Assembly: GCF_013408655.1 (NCBI RefSeq)
Contig: NZ_JACCBP010000001.1
Location: 1,426,001-1,490,000 of the forward strand
Source: Pigmentiphaga litoralis
GTDB taxonomy: Bacteria > Pseudomonadota > Gammaproteobacteria > Burkholderiales > Burkholderiaceae_B
Length of the DNA stretch: 64,000 nucleotides
Direction: 5' to 3'
Shown: positions 23,242 through 32,563 of the stretch, in pieces
How positions within the stretch are numbered: position 1 is the stretch's first letter
How the letters are laid out: the number at the start of each line of letters is the position of its first letter
Position numbers and translations under genes: made by a program
The notes under the pieces: model-generated
The model's input: the letters and a program-made list of their open reading frames with translations, nothing else
Told to the model about the DNA's origin: nothing
Database searches by the model: none

Positions 23242-25457
23242 CCCCGTCCCGCCTGTCCCGTGGCGCGGCACGCGCCGGCAGAATCGTTGACGCTGCGCTG
23301 ATCGAGCGCCTGTGGCGGCTGCGGCCGGTGCGCACGGCGCTCGCCCTGCTTGGCCTGGCCATGTTCACCCTCGCCGTCATCACGCCGCTGGACCTGAAGT
23401 CGCAATTGGTGTTTTCCGGCTTTGCCATCGTCGTGGCCCTGTTGCTGCGTCATGTGCCGGGACGCGGCGTCACGATTGCGATGGTGCTGCTGTCGATGAC
23501 CGTGTCGCTGCGTTACCTGTACTGGCGCCTGACCGCCACCATCGGCTTTACCGAGACACTCGACATGCTGTTCGGCTACGGCTTGCTGCTGGCCGAAAGT
23601 TATGCGCTGGCCGTGCTGGTGCTGGGCTATATGCAGACCATCTGGCCGCTGCATCGCGAACCGGTGGCCCTGCCTCCCGATGCGTCGACCTGGCCCAGCA
23701 TCGACGTGCTGATCCCGACCTTCAATGAACCGCTGGAGGTGGTCAAACAATCGGTCCTGACTTCGCTGTCGATCGACTGGCCACGCGACCGCATCCGGAT
23801 CGTTGTGCTCGATGACGGCCGCCGCGTGGAATTCCGTGACTTCTGCGAACAGGTGGGCGTGGGCTACCTGACCCGCGACAACAACCGCCATGCCAAGGCC
23901 GGCAACCTGAACCACGCACTTGCCCATACCACCGGCGAATACGTGGCGATCTTCGACTGCGATCACATCCCGACGCGGTCCTTCCTGCAGATCTGCATGG
24001 GCTGGTTCCTGAAGGACCCCAAGCTGGCGATGCTGCAGACGCCCCACTTCTTTTTTTCGCCCGACCCCTTCGAAAAGAACCTGAATACCTTCCGCACGGT
24101 GCCCAACGAGGGTGAGCTGTTCTACGGCCTGGTGCAGGACGGCAACGATCTGTGGAACGCGGCATTCTTTTGCGGATCGTGCGCGATCCTGCGGCGCGGG
24201 CCGTTGATGGAAGTGGGCGGGATCGCAACCGAAACCGTGACCGAAGACGCGCACACCGCGCTCAAGCTGAACCGCCGCGGCTACAACACGGCGTATCTGG
24301 CCGTGCCGCAGGCAGCGGGGCTGGCCACGGAAAGCCTGTCGCGGCATATCGGCCAGCGCATCCGCTGGGCGCGCGGCATGGCGCAGATCTGCCGGGTCGA
24401 CAACCCGCTGCGCGGCAAGGGGCTGACGCTGGTGCAGCGCTTCTGCTACCTGAACGCCATGCTGCATTTTTTCTATGGCCTGCCGCGGCTGGTGTTCCTG
24501 ACCGCGCCGCTGGCGTTCCTGTTCTTTGACGCGCAGGTGTTCCAGGCGACCGCGCTGATGATCTCGGCCTACGGCTTGCCGCACCTGTTCCACGCCAACA
24601 TCACCAATTCACGCATGCAAGGGCGATTTCGCCACTCGTTCTGGAACGAGGTCTATGAGTCGGTGCTGGCCTGGTACATCTTCCGCCCGGCAATGCTGGC
24701 CGTGCTCAATCCCAAGCTGGGCGCGTTCAACGTGACGGCCAAGGGCGGCACCATCGCAGGCACGTATTTCGACTGGGATATGGCGCGGCCCTACATCGTG
24801 CTGCTGTGCCTGAACGTGACCGGCATGGTGGTCGGCGTCGGCCTGCTGATCTTCGGCAGCAACGATGTGGACGGCATCTTCACGATCTGCATCAACCTGC
24901 TCTGGACGCTCTACAACATCATCATCACCAGCGCGAGCGTGGCGGTCGCGAAGGAAACGAAGCAGATCCGCACACAGCCGCGCGTGGCCGCGCAGCTGCC
25001 CGCAATGATCCGTTTTCCGAGCGGCAAGACCATCGCGTGCCGCACCAGCGACTATTCCGCCAATGGCCTGGGCATGACGATGCCCGAGCATTTTCCGCCG
25101 GTCGCGCATGGCACGGCGCTGCGTATCTCGCTGTTTCGCGGGCAGGAAGAACGCGACTTTCCGGCGACCGCCGTCTTCTCGCAAGGCAACCGGCTTGGCA
25201 TCCGTTTTGACGACCTGACGATCCAGGAACAGATCGAACTGGCCGAGATGACGTTTGCCCGCGCCGATACCTGGGCGCGCGTGTGGGGCCAGGCCACGCC
25301 GGATACGCCCTGGTCCGCCTTCAAGTCCGTGACGCGTATCGGCATGGTCGGCATTTCCCAATTGCTGCGCGATGCGGCCGGCGTGATCCGTCACCGCCTG
25401 CGCCCCGCGCCTGCGGTCCCCCATTTCACGATTACCCCTCGAGGCACCGATGATTGA
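23238..25457 (+). CDS. bcsA: Cellulose synthase catalytic subunit BcsA
   Basis: A 739-residue inner-membrane glycosyltransferase (family 2) that polymerises UDP-glucose into beta-1,4-glucan and pushes it through its own channel. Catalytic motifs seen: V-L-D-D-G (D192-D193), D-C-D (240-242), T-E-D (335-337) and Q-R-I-R-W (373-377). About eight transmembrane segments surround them. A PilZ domain follows: R578-T-Q-P-R582 and D605-Y-S-x-x-G610, both halves of the c-di-GMP site, so allosteric activation by c-di-GMP is expected. The start at 23238 overlaps the upstream small gene by four bases, and the end overlaps bcsB by eight. A long upstream extension of the frame is not part of the gene. Confidence 0.97.
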   Translation: MTPSRLSRGAARAGRIVDAALIERLWRLRPVRTALALLGLAMFTLAVITPLDLKSQLVFSGFAIVVALLLRHVPGRGVTIAMVLLSMTVSLRYLYWRLTATIGFTETLDMLFGYGLLLAESYALAVLVLGYMQTIWPLHREPVALPPDASTWPSIDVLIPTFNEPLEVVKQSVLTSLSIDWPRDRIRIVVLDDGRRVEFRDFCEQVGVGYLTRDNNRHAKAGNLNHALAHTTGEYVAIFDCDHIPTRSFLQICMGWFLKDPKLAMLQTPHFFFSPDPFEKNLNTFRTVPNEGELFYGLVQDGNDLWNAAFFCGSCAILRRGPLMEVGGIATETVTEDAHTALKLNRRGYNTAYLAVPQAAGLATESLSRHIGQRIRWARGMAQICRVDNPLRGKGLTLVQRFCYLNAMLHFFYGLPRLVFLTAPLAFLFFDAQVFQATALMISAYGLPHLFHANITNSRMQGRFRHSFWNEVYESVLAWYIFRPAMLAVLNPKLGAFNVTAKGGTIAGTYFDWDMARPYIVLLCLNVTGMVVGVGLLIFGSNDVDGIFTICINLLWTLYNIIITSASVAVAKETKQIRTQPRVAAQLPAMIRFPSGKTIACRTSDYSANGLGMTMPEHFPPVAHGTALRISLFRGQEERDFPATAVFSQGNRLGIRFDDLTIQEQIELAEMTFARADTWARVWGQATPDTPWSAFKSVTRIGMVGISQLLRDAAGVIRHRLRPAPAVPHFTITPRGTDD

Positions 25458-27801
25458 CCGGCACTTTTTCGGGCAGCGCCACGCCCTGGTTCTGACTGCG
25501 CGGCCGGTGATGGCAGCAGGGTCCAGCGTATTGAGTCGCACGATGCGCGGCAGGTTGAGTCGCCCGATGCGCGGCGCGTGGTCCGGCGTGATCCGCGGCG
25601 TAGTTTGCGGCGTGCTGGTGGCCGGCGCGATGGCGCCGGCGTTCGCGGCCAGCGATGACCGCCTGCCCGATGGATCGCGCCGCTATCAGCTCAGCCTGAA
25701 GCAGTTGGGCGCCGCCGGCACCCTGACGCTGCGCGGCGTGGAAGGCAGCAATACGGTGCCCTTCAGCGTGCGCACCGACGAGGTCGTGTCGGCCGCGCGG
25801 CTGCGCCTGAACTATGCCTACTCGCCGGCGCTGCTGGCGGACCTGTCGCACATCAATGTGCTGGTCAATGGCGAGGTAGCGGCCAGCCTGCCCGTGCCGA
25901 AGGACGCGGCCGGCACGCGCCAGGAACGCGTCATCGACATTCCCACGCGGCTGATTACGGAATTCAATCGGCTCAGTCTGCAGTTGATCGGCCACTACAC
26001 GATGCAGTGCGAAAACCCGCTGCATTCCAGCCTGTGGGCCAACATCAGCAATGACAGCACACTGGAATTGACGGTGGCGCCGCTGCAGTTGAAGAATGAT
26101 CTGGCCCTGCTGCCGGTTCCCTTGTTTGACCGGCGCGATGCACGCCGGCTGACGCTGCCCATCGTGCTGCCCGCGTCGCCCGACAACGCCAGCCTGGAAG
26201 CCGCGGGCACGCTGGCGTCGTGGTTTGGCGCAATGGCGGGATATCGGGGCGCGGTGTTCCCGGCCAGCCTGGGACAGATTCCGCAGCGGGGCCACGCGGT
26301 CGTGCTGTTGAACGGCGGCAGCCTGCCCGGCATCGACCTGCCGCCCCTGGCCGGCCCGACCGTGGCGATCGTTGCCAATCCCAACGATCCGGCCAGCAAG
26401 CTGCTGCTGGTCATGGGCCGCGACAGCACCCAGCTCAAGACCGCCGCCAAAGCCGTTGCGATCGGCAACCAGGCCTTGTCGGGCGCGTTGGCGACGATTA
26501 CCGATCTGAAGGCGCTGGCGCCGCGCGAACCCTATGACGCACCGCGCTGGCTGCGCACCGATCGCCCCATCAAGCTGGGCGAGCTGGCCAGCGCCCAGGC
26601 GCTGAACGTGAGCGGCTATACGCCCGATGCCATCCGCATTCCACTGGCCGCACCGCCCGACCTGTTTGCGTGGCGCGAGCGCGGCGTGCCCGTGCAGCTG
26701 AACTACCGTTACACGCCACGTCCGGCGCGCGACAAGTCCACCTTGAATGTGGCGGTGGACAACGCGTTCGTCAGTGCACTGCCTATCCTGGCCACCGACG
26801 TGATCGAGAACGCCGCGACCGGCACGGCCGTGACCGATGGCACCCTGGCCGCCACGGGCAAGGTGCATGTGCCGCTGGCCATGATCACCCCGCAATCGCA
26901 ACTGCAGCTGAATTACTTTTACGACTACACAAAAAAGAACGAGTGCGAAGACGTTCTTATCGACAACATGCGCGGCGCGATTGCCGAAGATTCGACCATC
27001 GACCTGACCGGCTTTCCGCACTTCATTGCCATGCCCAACCTGAACGTGTTCCGCAACAGCGGCTTTCCGTTCACGCGGCTGGCCGATCTGTCGGAAACGG
27101 GCGTGGTACTGGCAGGCAATGCCGGCCAATCCGAGATCAGCGCCTACCTGACCTTGCTTGGCAGCATGGGCGCATCGACCGGCTACCCCGCCACCGACGT
27201 CACGGTGGTGCGCGCCGATCAGGTCGACAGCGTGTCGAACAAGGACCTGCTGGTGATCGGCGCGGGGCGTGACCAGGCCTTGCTCAAGACCTGGGCGTCC
27301 TCTTTGCCTTTTGGCCTGGATGGCAGCAAGCGCTACACCGTGTCCGATCTGGTCTACCGCGTAATGGGCTGGTTCGGCAGCAGCTTGCGCGCGGGCGAGC
27401 GCGATGCGCGGATCGACATGGCCGTAGCCAGCGACAGCACCGATGCCGTGTTTGCCGGCTTCGAATCCCCGATCACCAGCGGCCGCAGCGTCGTGATGGT
27501 ATCGAGCAATCGGCCCGACGGTCTGTTCGATGCCGTCAATGCCCTGATCACGCCGGATGCGGATCCGCAGAACCAGGTTCGCGGCAGCCTGGCCGTGGTG
27601 CGCGGCGCCAAGGTGGACAGCCTGGTCGATCAGACGACCTATCACGTGGGCCGACTGCCGCCAGTGATGGGACTGCAGTGGTACCTGAGCCAGAACCCGC
27701 TGACGCTGGGGCTGTTCGTGCTGGCGGGGATAGGCCTGCTGGCTTGCCTGGCCTACCTGGCCCTGCGTTCGGTGGCCCGCCGCCGCCTTGACGGAAACTG
27801 A
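25450..27801 (+). CDS. bcsB: Cellulose synthase periplasmic subunit BcsB
   Basis: A 783-residue partner of BcsA, anchored by one C-terminal transmembrane helix (about 748-772) with the remainder in the periplasm, where it guides the nascent glucan and is needed for synthase activity. A long signal region ends near A-F-A at residue 66; the preceding basic stretch (about 25-50) with repeated L-S-R-x-M-R-G motifs is unusually long and a shorter start is conceivable. Family features include the SLKQLG N-terminal strand, the H-Y-T-M-Q-C-E-N-P segment near 180, and K-N-E-C-E-D. It overlaps bcsA by eight bases and is followed one base later by bcsC. The bcsZ endoglucanase found between bcsB and bcsC in many operons is absent. 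Confidence 0.95.
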   Translation: MIDRHFFGQRHALVLTARPVMAAGSSVLSRTMRGRLSRPMRGAWSGVIRGVVCGVLVAGAMAPAFAASDDRLPDGSRRYQLSLKQLGAAGTLTLRGVEGSNTVPFSVRTDEVVSAARLRLNYAYSPALLADLSHINVLVNGEVAASLPVPKDAAGTRQERVIDIPTRLITEFNRLSLQLIGHYTMQCENPLHSSLWANISNDSTLELTVAPLQLKNDLALLPVPLFDRRDARRLTLPIVLPASPDNASLEAAGTLASWFGAMAGYRGAVFPASLGQIPQRGHAVVLLNGGSLPGIDLPPLAGPTVAIVANPNDPASKLLLVMGRDSTQLKTAAKAVAIGNQALSGALATITDLKALAPREPYDAPRWLRTDRPIKLGELASAQALNVSGYTPDAIRIPLAAPPDLFAWRERGVPVQLNYRYTPRPARDKSTLNVAVDNAFVSALPILATDVIENAATGTAVTDGTLAATGKVHVPLAMITPQSQLQLNYFYDYTKKNECEDVLIDNMRGAIAEDSTIDLTGFPHFIAMPNLNVFRNSGFPFTRLADLSETGVVLAGNAGQSEISAYLTLLGSMGASTGYPATDVTVVRADQVDSVSNKDLLVIGAGRDQALLKTWASSLPFGLDGSKRYTVSDLVYRVMGWFGSSLRAGERDARIDMAVASDSTDAVFAGFESPITSGRSVVMVSSNRPDGLFDAVNALITPDADPQNQVRGSLAVVRGAKVDSLVDQTTYHVGRLPPVMGLQWYLSQNPLTLGLFVLAGIGLLACLAYLALRSVARRRLDGN

Positions 27802-27802
27802 G

Positions 27803-30800
27803 ATGCGCGCTCGCCACACCACCGTGGTTGTCGGCCTGCTGGCTGCCCTGGCGCAGCCGCCAGGCACGGCGCGGGCGCAGGCCCAGGCTCAGGCTCAGGC
27901 CCAGACCCAGGCCCAAGCCCAGACCCAGATCCAATCCCAGGCGATCCGCCAGTTGATCGAGCAGGGGCAATACTGGGCGTCGCGGGGCGATGATCAGCGC
28001 GCGGCCGAGGCGTGGGGACGCGCGCTGCGCAGCGACCCGGATCAGCCCGACGCCCTGTATGGCCTGGCGATGATCGAGCTGGGCAACAAGCGGATGACCG
28101 AGGGCCAGGCGCTGTTGGGTCAGCTCAAACGCATGCATCCCGACAGCCCGCTGGCCGCCCGCCTGGAACAGGAAATCACGCTGCGCGGCGGCGATGCGCC
28201 CCGGCAGATCGACAAGGCCCGTGAACTGGCGCAGGCCGGCGACGCGGACGGCGCGGTGGCGCAGTACCGGTCCGCCCTGGCGGGCAAGGCGCCGCACGGT
28301 CCGATGGCGCTCGAGTACTACCAGACGCTGGGCTACACCGAGCAAGGCTGGGACGACGCGCGCCGCGGCCTGGATCAGCTCGCCAGACAGTCCCCCGACG
28401 ATTACCCGGTCAAGCTCGCGCTGGCCCAGTTGCTGATCAACCGTGAATCCACTCGCGCGGCAGGCATCCGTCAGTTGCAGCAGTTATCGACGCGGCCCGA
28501 TGTGGGCGGCGTGGCGACCGAAAGCTTGCGCCAGGCCTTGAGCTGGGCGGGCACGCCGCCCCGGGCCGGTGTCTCGACCCGCACCCGCCCCACTTCGACC
28601 GCGCCGCGGGTCGCCACCCACGCGGCACGGGACCGCGTCACCGCCGGCTTGCAGGCGATCGAGAGCAATGACCTGGTGCTGGCCGAAAGCCATCTGCAAG
28701 CCGTGCTTGCCACACAACCCAATGACGCCGATGCCCTGGGTGGCATGGGCGTGATCCGACTGCGCCAGGAACATTTCGTGGAAGCACGCGACCTGCTGCA
28801 GAAAGCCAAGCGACAGGCGCCTGGCGCGCGGTGGGGGCAGGTACTGGACACGGCCACCTATTGGGCCCTGGTGCAGCAAGGCGCGGCCGCCAATCAAGCC
28901 GGCGACACCACGGAAGCGTCCCGCCTGCTGACCCAGGCCATCAAGCTGGATGCAAAAGAGACGACAGCCGACACCCTGCTGGGCAACGTGCAGGCGCAGC
29001 AAGGATTGTGGGCGGCGGCCGAAGCGACCTTCCGGTCGGTGCTGGCCCGCCGCGCGAGCGACCCCGACGCCACGCGAGGCCTCATCAACGTCCTGAGCCA
29101 GAACGGCAAGACCGACGACGCCTTGCGCCTGGCCGAACGTCTGCCGCCCGAGCAACAGAACCAGCTGGGCAGCCTGGGCAAGCTGCGCGCGCGCAAGGCG
29201 CTGGAGGTGGCCAAGGCTGCCGGTGAACGGGGCGACGACGATGCCGCGCGCACGGCGTTGCAGGAAGCGCTGCTGTTCGACCCGAGCGACCCCTGGCTGC
29301 GCCTGACCCTGGCGCGCCTGTACCTGAAGCAGGGTGCGACCGACGAAGCGCGCGGGCTGGTCGACGGCCTGCTGGTCTCGCATCCCGACCTGCCCGATGC
29401 GCTGTATGCCAGTGCCCTGGTCGATGCCGACACCCGTGAATGGCGGCGCGCATCGGCCACTCTGGAACGGATTCCCCCGGCCAGCCGCAACGCCGCGATG
29501 ACGGCCCTGCAGCGTCGCGTGAACGTGTATCTGCTGACCGGCGACGCGTCGGCGCTCGGGCAGCAACGCCGCCTGCAGGAGGCGTATGCCCAGCTGGCGC
29601 AGGCGGAATCGATGGCAGGCAACGACAACGAATTGATGGGCGCCGTGGCATCGTCCTATGCCGACCTGGGCGACGCCGGGCGCGCCGTGAGCGTCATGCG
29701 GCAGTGGATGGCACGCAGCGTGAATCGCGACATCAACCTGCAGTTGAACTACGCCGGTTTGCTGCTGCGGACCCGGCAGGATGTCGAGCTGGCCGGCATT
29801 CTGCGGCAGTTGCAGACGCAGAAAATGACCCGCAGCCAGTTGCAGTCCTTTCAGGACATCCGCAACGTCTACACGATCCGGCAGGCCGACCTGTTGCGCG
29901 GACGCGGCGATCTGGTCGGCGCCTATGACGTGATCAAGCCGGTGCTGGCCGCGCGGCCCGATGATGCCGCGGCGCTGGCCGCGCTGGCGCGCATGTATGC
30001 CGATTCGGGCGATGCGGCCAGGGCGCAAGACCTGTACACCCGCCTGCTGCGCGATACGCCTGACAGCATCGAAGCGTTGCTGGGGTCCGCATCCGCAGCA
30101 GCAGTGGCCAAGGACACGGCCCTGGCCGACACGATGCTAGATCGTGCGCTGAAGGTTGCGCCTGCCAGTCAGGACGTCCTGGCCACGGCTGCCCGGATCT
30201 ACACGTCGCAGGGACGCACGGCCAAGGCCGAACAGATGTTGAAGGCGGCGATCGCCTTGCAGGCGCCGCAGGGGGTGCAAGGGCAAGGGGTGCAAGGGCA
30301 GCCTGCCGTTGCCGACCTTGCCGCCCCTGCCGCGTTGATCGACGACAACCCCTTCATCAAGCCGGGCACCCTGCGGCCGCACGCCGGGGCCGCGCCTGCC
30401 TACCCGGCTGCGGCCGGCAACGATGGCGGGTCGACACATGCCATGTCCGGTGTTGCCGCCCTGCCCCTGCCTGCCATCCGGCTGTCCACCGATGCTGCCG
30501 TTGCGGGTCGCCTGCCATCGCGGGCCGCTGCCGACAGTGTGGGGACAGTCATGTCCCGTCCCTTGTTGGCCGACACGGCCGCGCCACCCGCCGCGCCACC
30601 CGCCGGCCCGCTCGTTGGCAGCGTGCCGCAAGACCGCATCGTCGCGCCCATTGCGCCCCTGCCGATTGACGCGCGGGCGGGCAGCCGCAGCCTGCAGGAC
30701 GAGCTGGCCGAGATCCAGCAAATCCGCAGTCCGGGAGCCAACGTGGGCATCGGTGCGCGCACCCGCAAGGGCGAAGACGGCATGAGCCGGCTGTCGGACG

Positions 30801-31879
30801 TGAAGGCACCCGTGGAGATCTCCTTTCCGGTCGGTGACGGCAAGGCCTCGATCCGCGTCACGCCGGTCAGCGTATCCGCCGGGTCGCTCGGCACCGACTA
30901 CGCCTCGGCCAGCCGCTTTGGTGGCGGACCGGTCGCCGCCGCCGCGCAGGTTGCCGGCACCGTGGGCACGGCCGGCTCGCAACGCCAGACCGGCACCGGT
31001 CTTGCCGTGGGCTATGCCAAAGGGATGGTTGACGCCGACGTCGGCACGACGCCACTCGGTTTCGAACACAGCCGGCTGGTCGGCGGCGTGTCGCTGCGGG
31101 GCGCCGTGTCGGACCGCGTGTCCCAGCAGCTGGACGTGTCGCGCCGCGCCGTCACCGACAGCGTGCTGTCGTTTGCGGGCACACGCGACGACCGTACCGG
31201 CCAGAGCTGGGGCGGCGTCACCGCCACGGGCGCGCGCTACCTGATCGGCGCGGACAGCGGCGGCACGGGCGTGTACGGCAACATCGGCTATGCCAGCCTG
31301 AACGGCACGAATGTGAAATCCAACTCGCGGCTGGAAGGCGGCGTGGGCGTCTACACCCATGTCATCAACACGCCCGGGCAGCGCCTGACCACCGGCCTGA
31401 ACCTGACCGCGCTGGCCTTCGACAAGAACCTGCGCCATTTCACCTATGGCCATGGCGGCTACTTCAGCCCGCAGCAATTCGTATCGTTGAGCGTGCCGCT
31501 GACCTGGGCGCAGACCCAGGACCGCCTCAGCTACCAGCTGGGCGGATCCCTGGGCATCCAGCACTTTCGCGAAGACGGCGCCGACTACTTCCCCGGCGAC
31601 GCCGCCGCACAATCGGCGGCCGCTGCCGCTGCCACGACCGCGGGATCCGGCAACGCCACCTACGCAGGCCAGAGCAAGACCGGCCTGGGCTACACGCTGG
31701 CCGCCGCCATGGAATACCGCTTGACCCCGCAGCTGGTAGCCGGCGGCAACCTGGGGCTGGACAACGCAGCGGACTACCGGCACTTCGTCGGCAAGGTCTA
31801 TCTGCGCTATCGCATGCAAGGGTTGGCGCGTCCGCTGCCGCTGCCTGTTGCCCCCTTCCGTTCGCCGTACGGCGATTGA
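27803..31879 (+). CDS. bcsC: Cellulose export outer-membrane protein BcsC, oversized
   Basis: A 1358-residue export protein: signal peptide (cleavage near residue 24), a periplasmic superhelix of TPR repeats (about 45-840), then a C-terminal outer-membrane beta-barrel (about 1040-1358). E. coli BcsC is about 200 residues shorter. Two oddities are visible: an Ala/Thr-Gln dipeptide run at 25-46 right after the signal peptide, and a Pro/Ala-rich insert of about 110 residues (852-961) between D-D-N-P-F and R-S-L-Q-D-E-L-A-E-I, which are much closer in typical members. The start is the ATG at 27803, one base after the bcsB stop. It should carry the glucan from BcsA/BcsB across the periplasm and outer membrane. 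Confidence 0.95.
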   Translation: MRARHTTVVVGLLAALAQPPGTARAQAQAQAQAQTQAQAQTQIQSQAIRQLIEQGQYWASRGDDQRAAEAWGRALRSDPDQPDALYGLAMIELGNKRMTEGQALLGQLKRMHPDSPLAARLEQEITLRGGDAPRQIDKARELAQAGDADGAVAQYRSALAGKAPHGPMALEYYQTLGYTEQGWDDARRGLDQLARQSPDDYPVKLALAQLLINRESTRAAGIRQLQQLSTRPDVGGVATESLRQALSWAGTPPRAGVSTRTRPTSTAPRVATHAARDRVTAGLQAIESNDLVLAESHLQAVLATQPNDADALGGMGVIRLRQEHFVEARDLLQKAKRQAPGARWGQVLDTATYWALVQQGAAANQAGDTTEASRLLTQAIKLDAKETTADTLLGNVQAQQGLWAAAEATFRSVLARRASDPDATRGLINVLSQNGKTDDALRLAERLPPEQQNQLGSLGKLRARKALEVAKAAGERGDDDAARTALQEALLFDPSDPWLRLTLARLYLKQGATDEARGLVDGLLVSHPDLPDALYASALVDADTREWRRASATLERIPPASRNAAMTALQRRVNVYLLTGDASALGQQRRLQEAYAQLAQAESMAGNDNELMGAVASSYADLGDAGRAVSVMRQWMARSVNRDINLQLNYAGLLLRTRQDVELAGILRQLQTQKMTRSQLQSFQDIRNVYTIRQADLLRGRGDLVGAYDVIKPVLAARPDDAAALAALARMYADSGDAARAQDLYTRLLRDTPDSIEALLGSASAAAVAKDTALADTMLDRALKVAPASQDVLATAARIYTSQGRTAKAEQMLKAAIALQAPQGVQGQGVQGQPAVADLAAPAALIDDNPFIKPGTLRPHAGAAPAYPAAAGNDGGSTHAMSGVAALPLPAIRLSTDAAVAGRLPSRAAADSVGTVMSRPLLADTAAPPAAPPAGPLVGSVPQDRIVAPIAPLPIDARAGSRSLQDELAEIQQIRSPGANVGIGARTRKGEDGMSRLSDVKAPVEISFPVGDGKASIRVTPVSVSAGSLGTDYASASRFGGGPVAAAAQVAGTVGTAGSQRQTGTGLAVGYAKGMVDADVGTTPLGFEHSRLVGGVSLRGAVSDRVSQQLDVSRRAVTDSVLSFAGTRDDRTGQSWGGVTATGARYLIGADSGGTGVYGNIGYASLNGTNVKSNSRLEGGVGVYTHVINTPGQRLTTGLNLTALAFDKNLRHFTYGHGGYFSPQQFVSLSVPLTWAQTQDRLSYQLGGSLGIQHFREDGADYFPGDAAAQSAAAAAATTAGSGNATYAGQSKTGLGYTLAAAMEYRLTPQLVAGGNLGLDNAADYRHFVGKVYLRYRMQGLARPLPLPVAPFRSPYGD
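27875..27940 (+). repeat. Hexanucleotide repeat encoding Ala/Thr-Gln dipeptides in bcsC
   Basis: Eleven consecutive 6-base units of the kind GCCCAG/ACCCAG/GCTCAG encode eleven A-Q, T-Q, I-Q or S-Q dipeptides directly after the signal peptide. Unit changes keep the reading frame, so slippage would alter linker length and not switch the gene off. Confidence 0.75.
30271..30300 (+). repeat. 15-bp tandem duplication in bcsC
   Basis: (G/A)GGGGTGCAAGGGCA occurs twice in tandem (30271-30285 and 30286-30300) with a single mismatch, giving G-V-Q-G-Q twice just before the Pro/Ala-rich insert. It looks like a recent in-frame duplication. Confidence 0.7.
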
Positions 31880-31918
31880 TTTTCCTTAGACGTCTTTGTA
31901 TTTGCACCAGGAGCCATC

Positions 31919-32563
31919 ATGGGTCTACTTCTTGCCGGACTGTCCGTTCTCATCATCGGTGACAGCCACCTTGCGACCCCCAACTATCTGATCAGCACCC
32001 TGCACGACGATTTGTCCAGGCGCGGCGCGGTGGTGCACACCCTTGGCATCTGCGGCACGAATGCAGGCGACTGGCTCAAAGTCACGCCCGGCACCTGCGG
32101 CGGCGCGGAACGGATCGGCGCGGGCAAGGTGACGCTGCTGGGCAGCAAGGCGGCCACCCGCCCGGTGGCGCAACTGATCGAGCAGGAAAAACCCGGGCTG
32201 GTGGTGGTCGTGATGGGCGACACCATGGCCGCCTATGACAAGCCCAATTTTCCGAAGACGTGGGCATGGCAGCAGGTGACGGGCCTGACCGGCGCCATTG
32301 CGGCGACCGGCACCCGGTGCGTGTGGGTCGGCCCGGCCTGGGGCAGCGAAGGCGGCAAGTACGGCAAGACCTATGCGCGTGCCGAACTGATGTCGGCCTT
32401 CCTGGCGGCCAATGCCGCGCCGTGCAGCTATGTGGATTCGCTCAAGCTGTCCACCAAGGGGCAATGGGCGACGATCGATGGGCAGCACCTGACCACGACC
32501 GGCTACCAGCAATGGGGCGCCGCGATCGGCAAGGCCATCTCCACCCTGCCGGCGGCGAAATGA
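31919..32563 (+). CDS. SGNH-family hydrolase of the cellulose acetylation module
   Basis: A 214-residue SGNH/GDSL-fold protein. G-D-S16-H sits at the very N-terminus, and D187-G-Q-H190 near the C-terminus supplies the other catalytic residues. Such proteins act as esterases or acyl carriers/transferases on polysaccharides; WssF of Pseudomonas wss operons occupies a similar place and would be the nearest analogue. AGGAG at 31909-31913 is five bases before the ATG, fixing the start, so the protein has no conventional signal peptide: the hydrophobic N-terminus is the first strand of the fold. The following gene overlaps it by four bases. Acetyl transfer or removal on cellulose is inferred from neighbours. 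Confidence 0.78.
   Translation: MGLLLAGLSVLIIGDSHLATPNYLISTLHDDLSRRGAVVHTLGICGTNAGDWLKVTPGTCGGAERIGAGKVTLLGSKAATRPVAQLIEQEKPGLVVVVMGDTMAAYDKPNFPKTWAWQQVTGLTGAIAATGTRCVWVGPAWGSEGGKYGKTYARAELMSAFLAANAAPCSYVDSLKLSTKGQWATIDGQHLTTTGYQQWGAAIGKAISTLPAAK

Noticed and set aside
27875..27940. Phase-variable on/off switch in bcsC
   Set aside because: Repeat units are six bases, so gain or loss keeps the reading frame; only linker length can change.
30137..31819. 560-codon minus-strand open frame opposite bcsC
   Set aside because: Composition is His/Arg/Gln-rich without any domain, and the plus strand encodes the conserved BcsC barrel.
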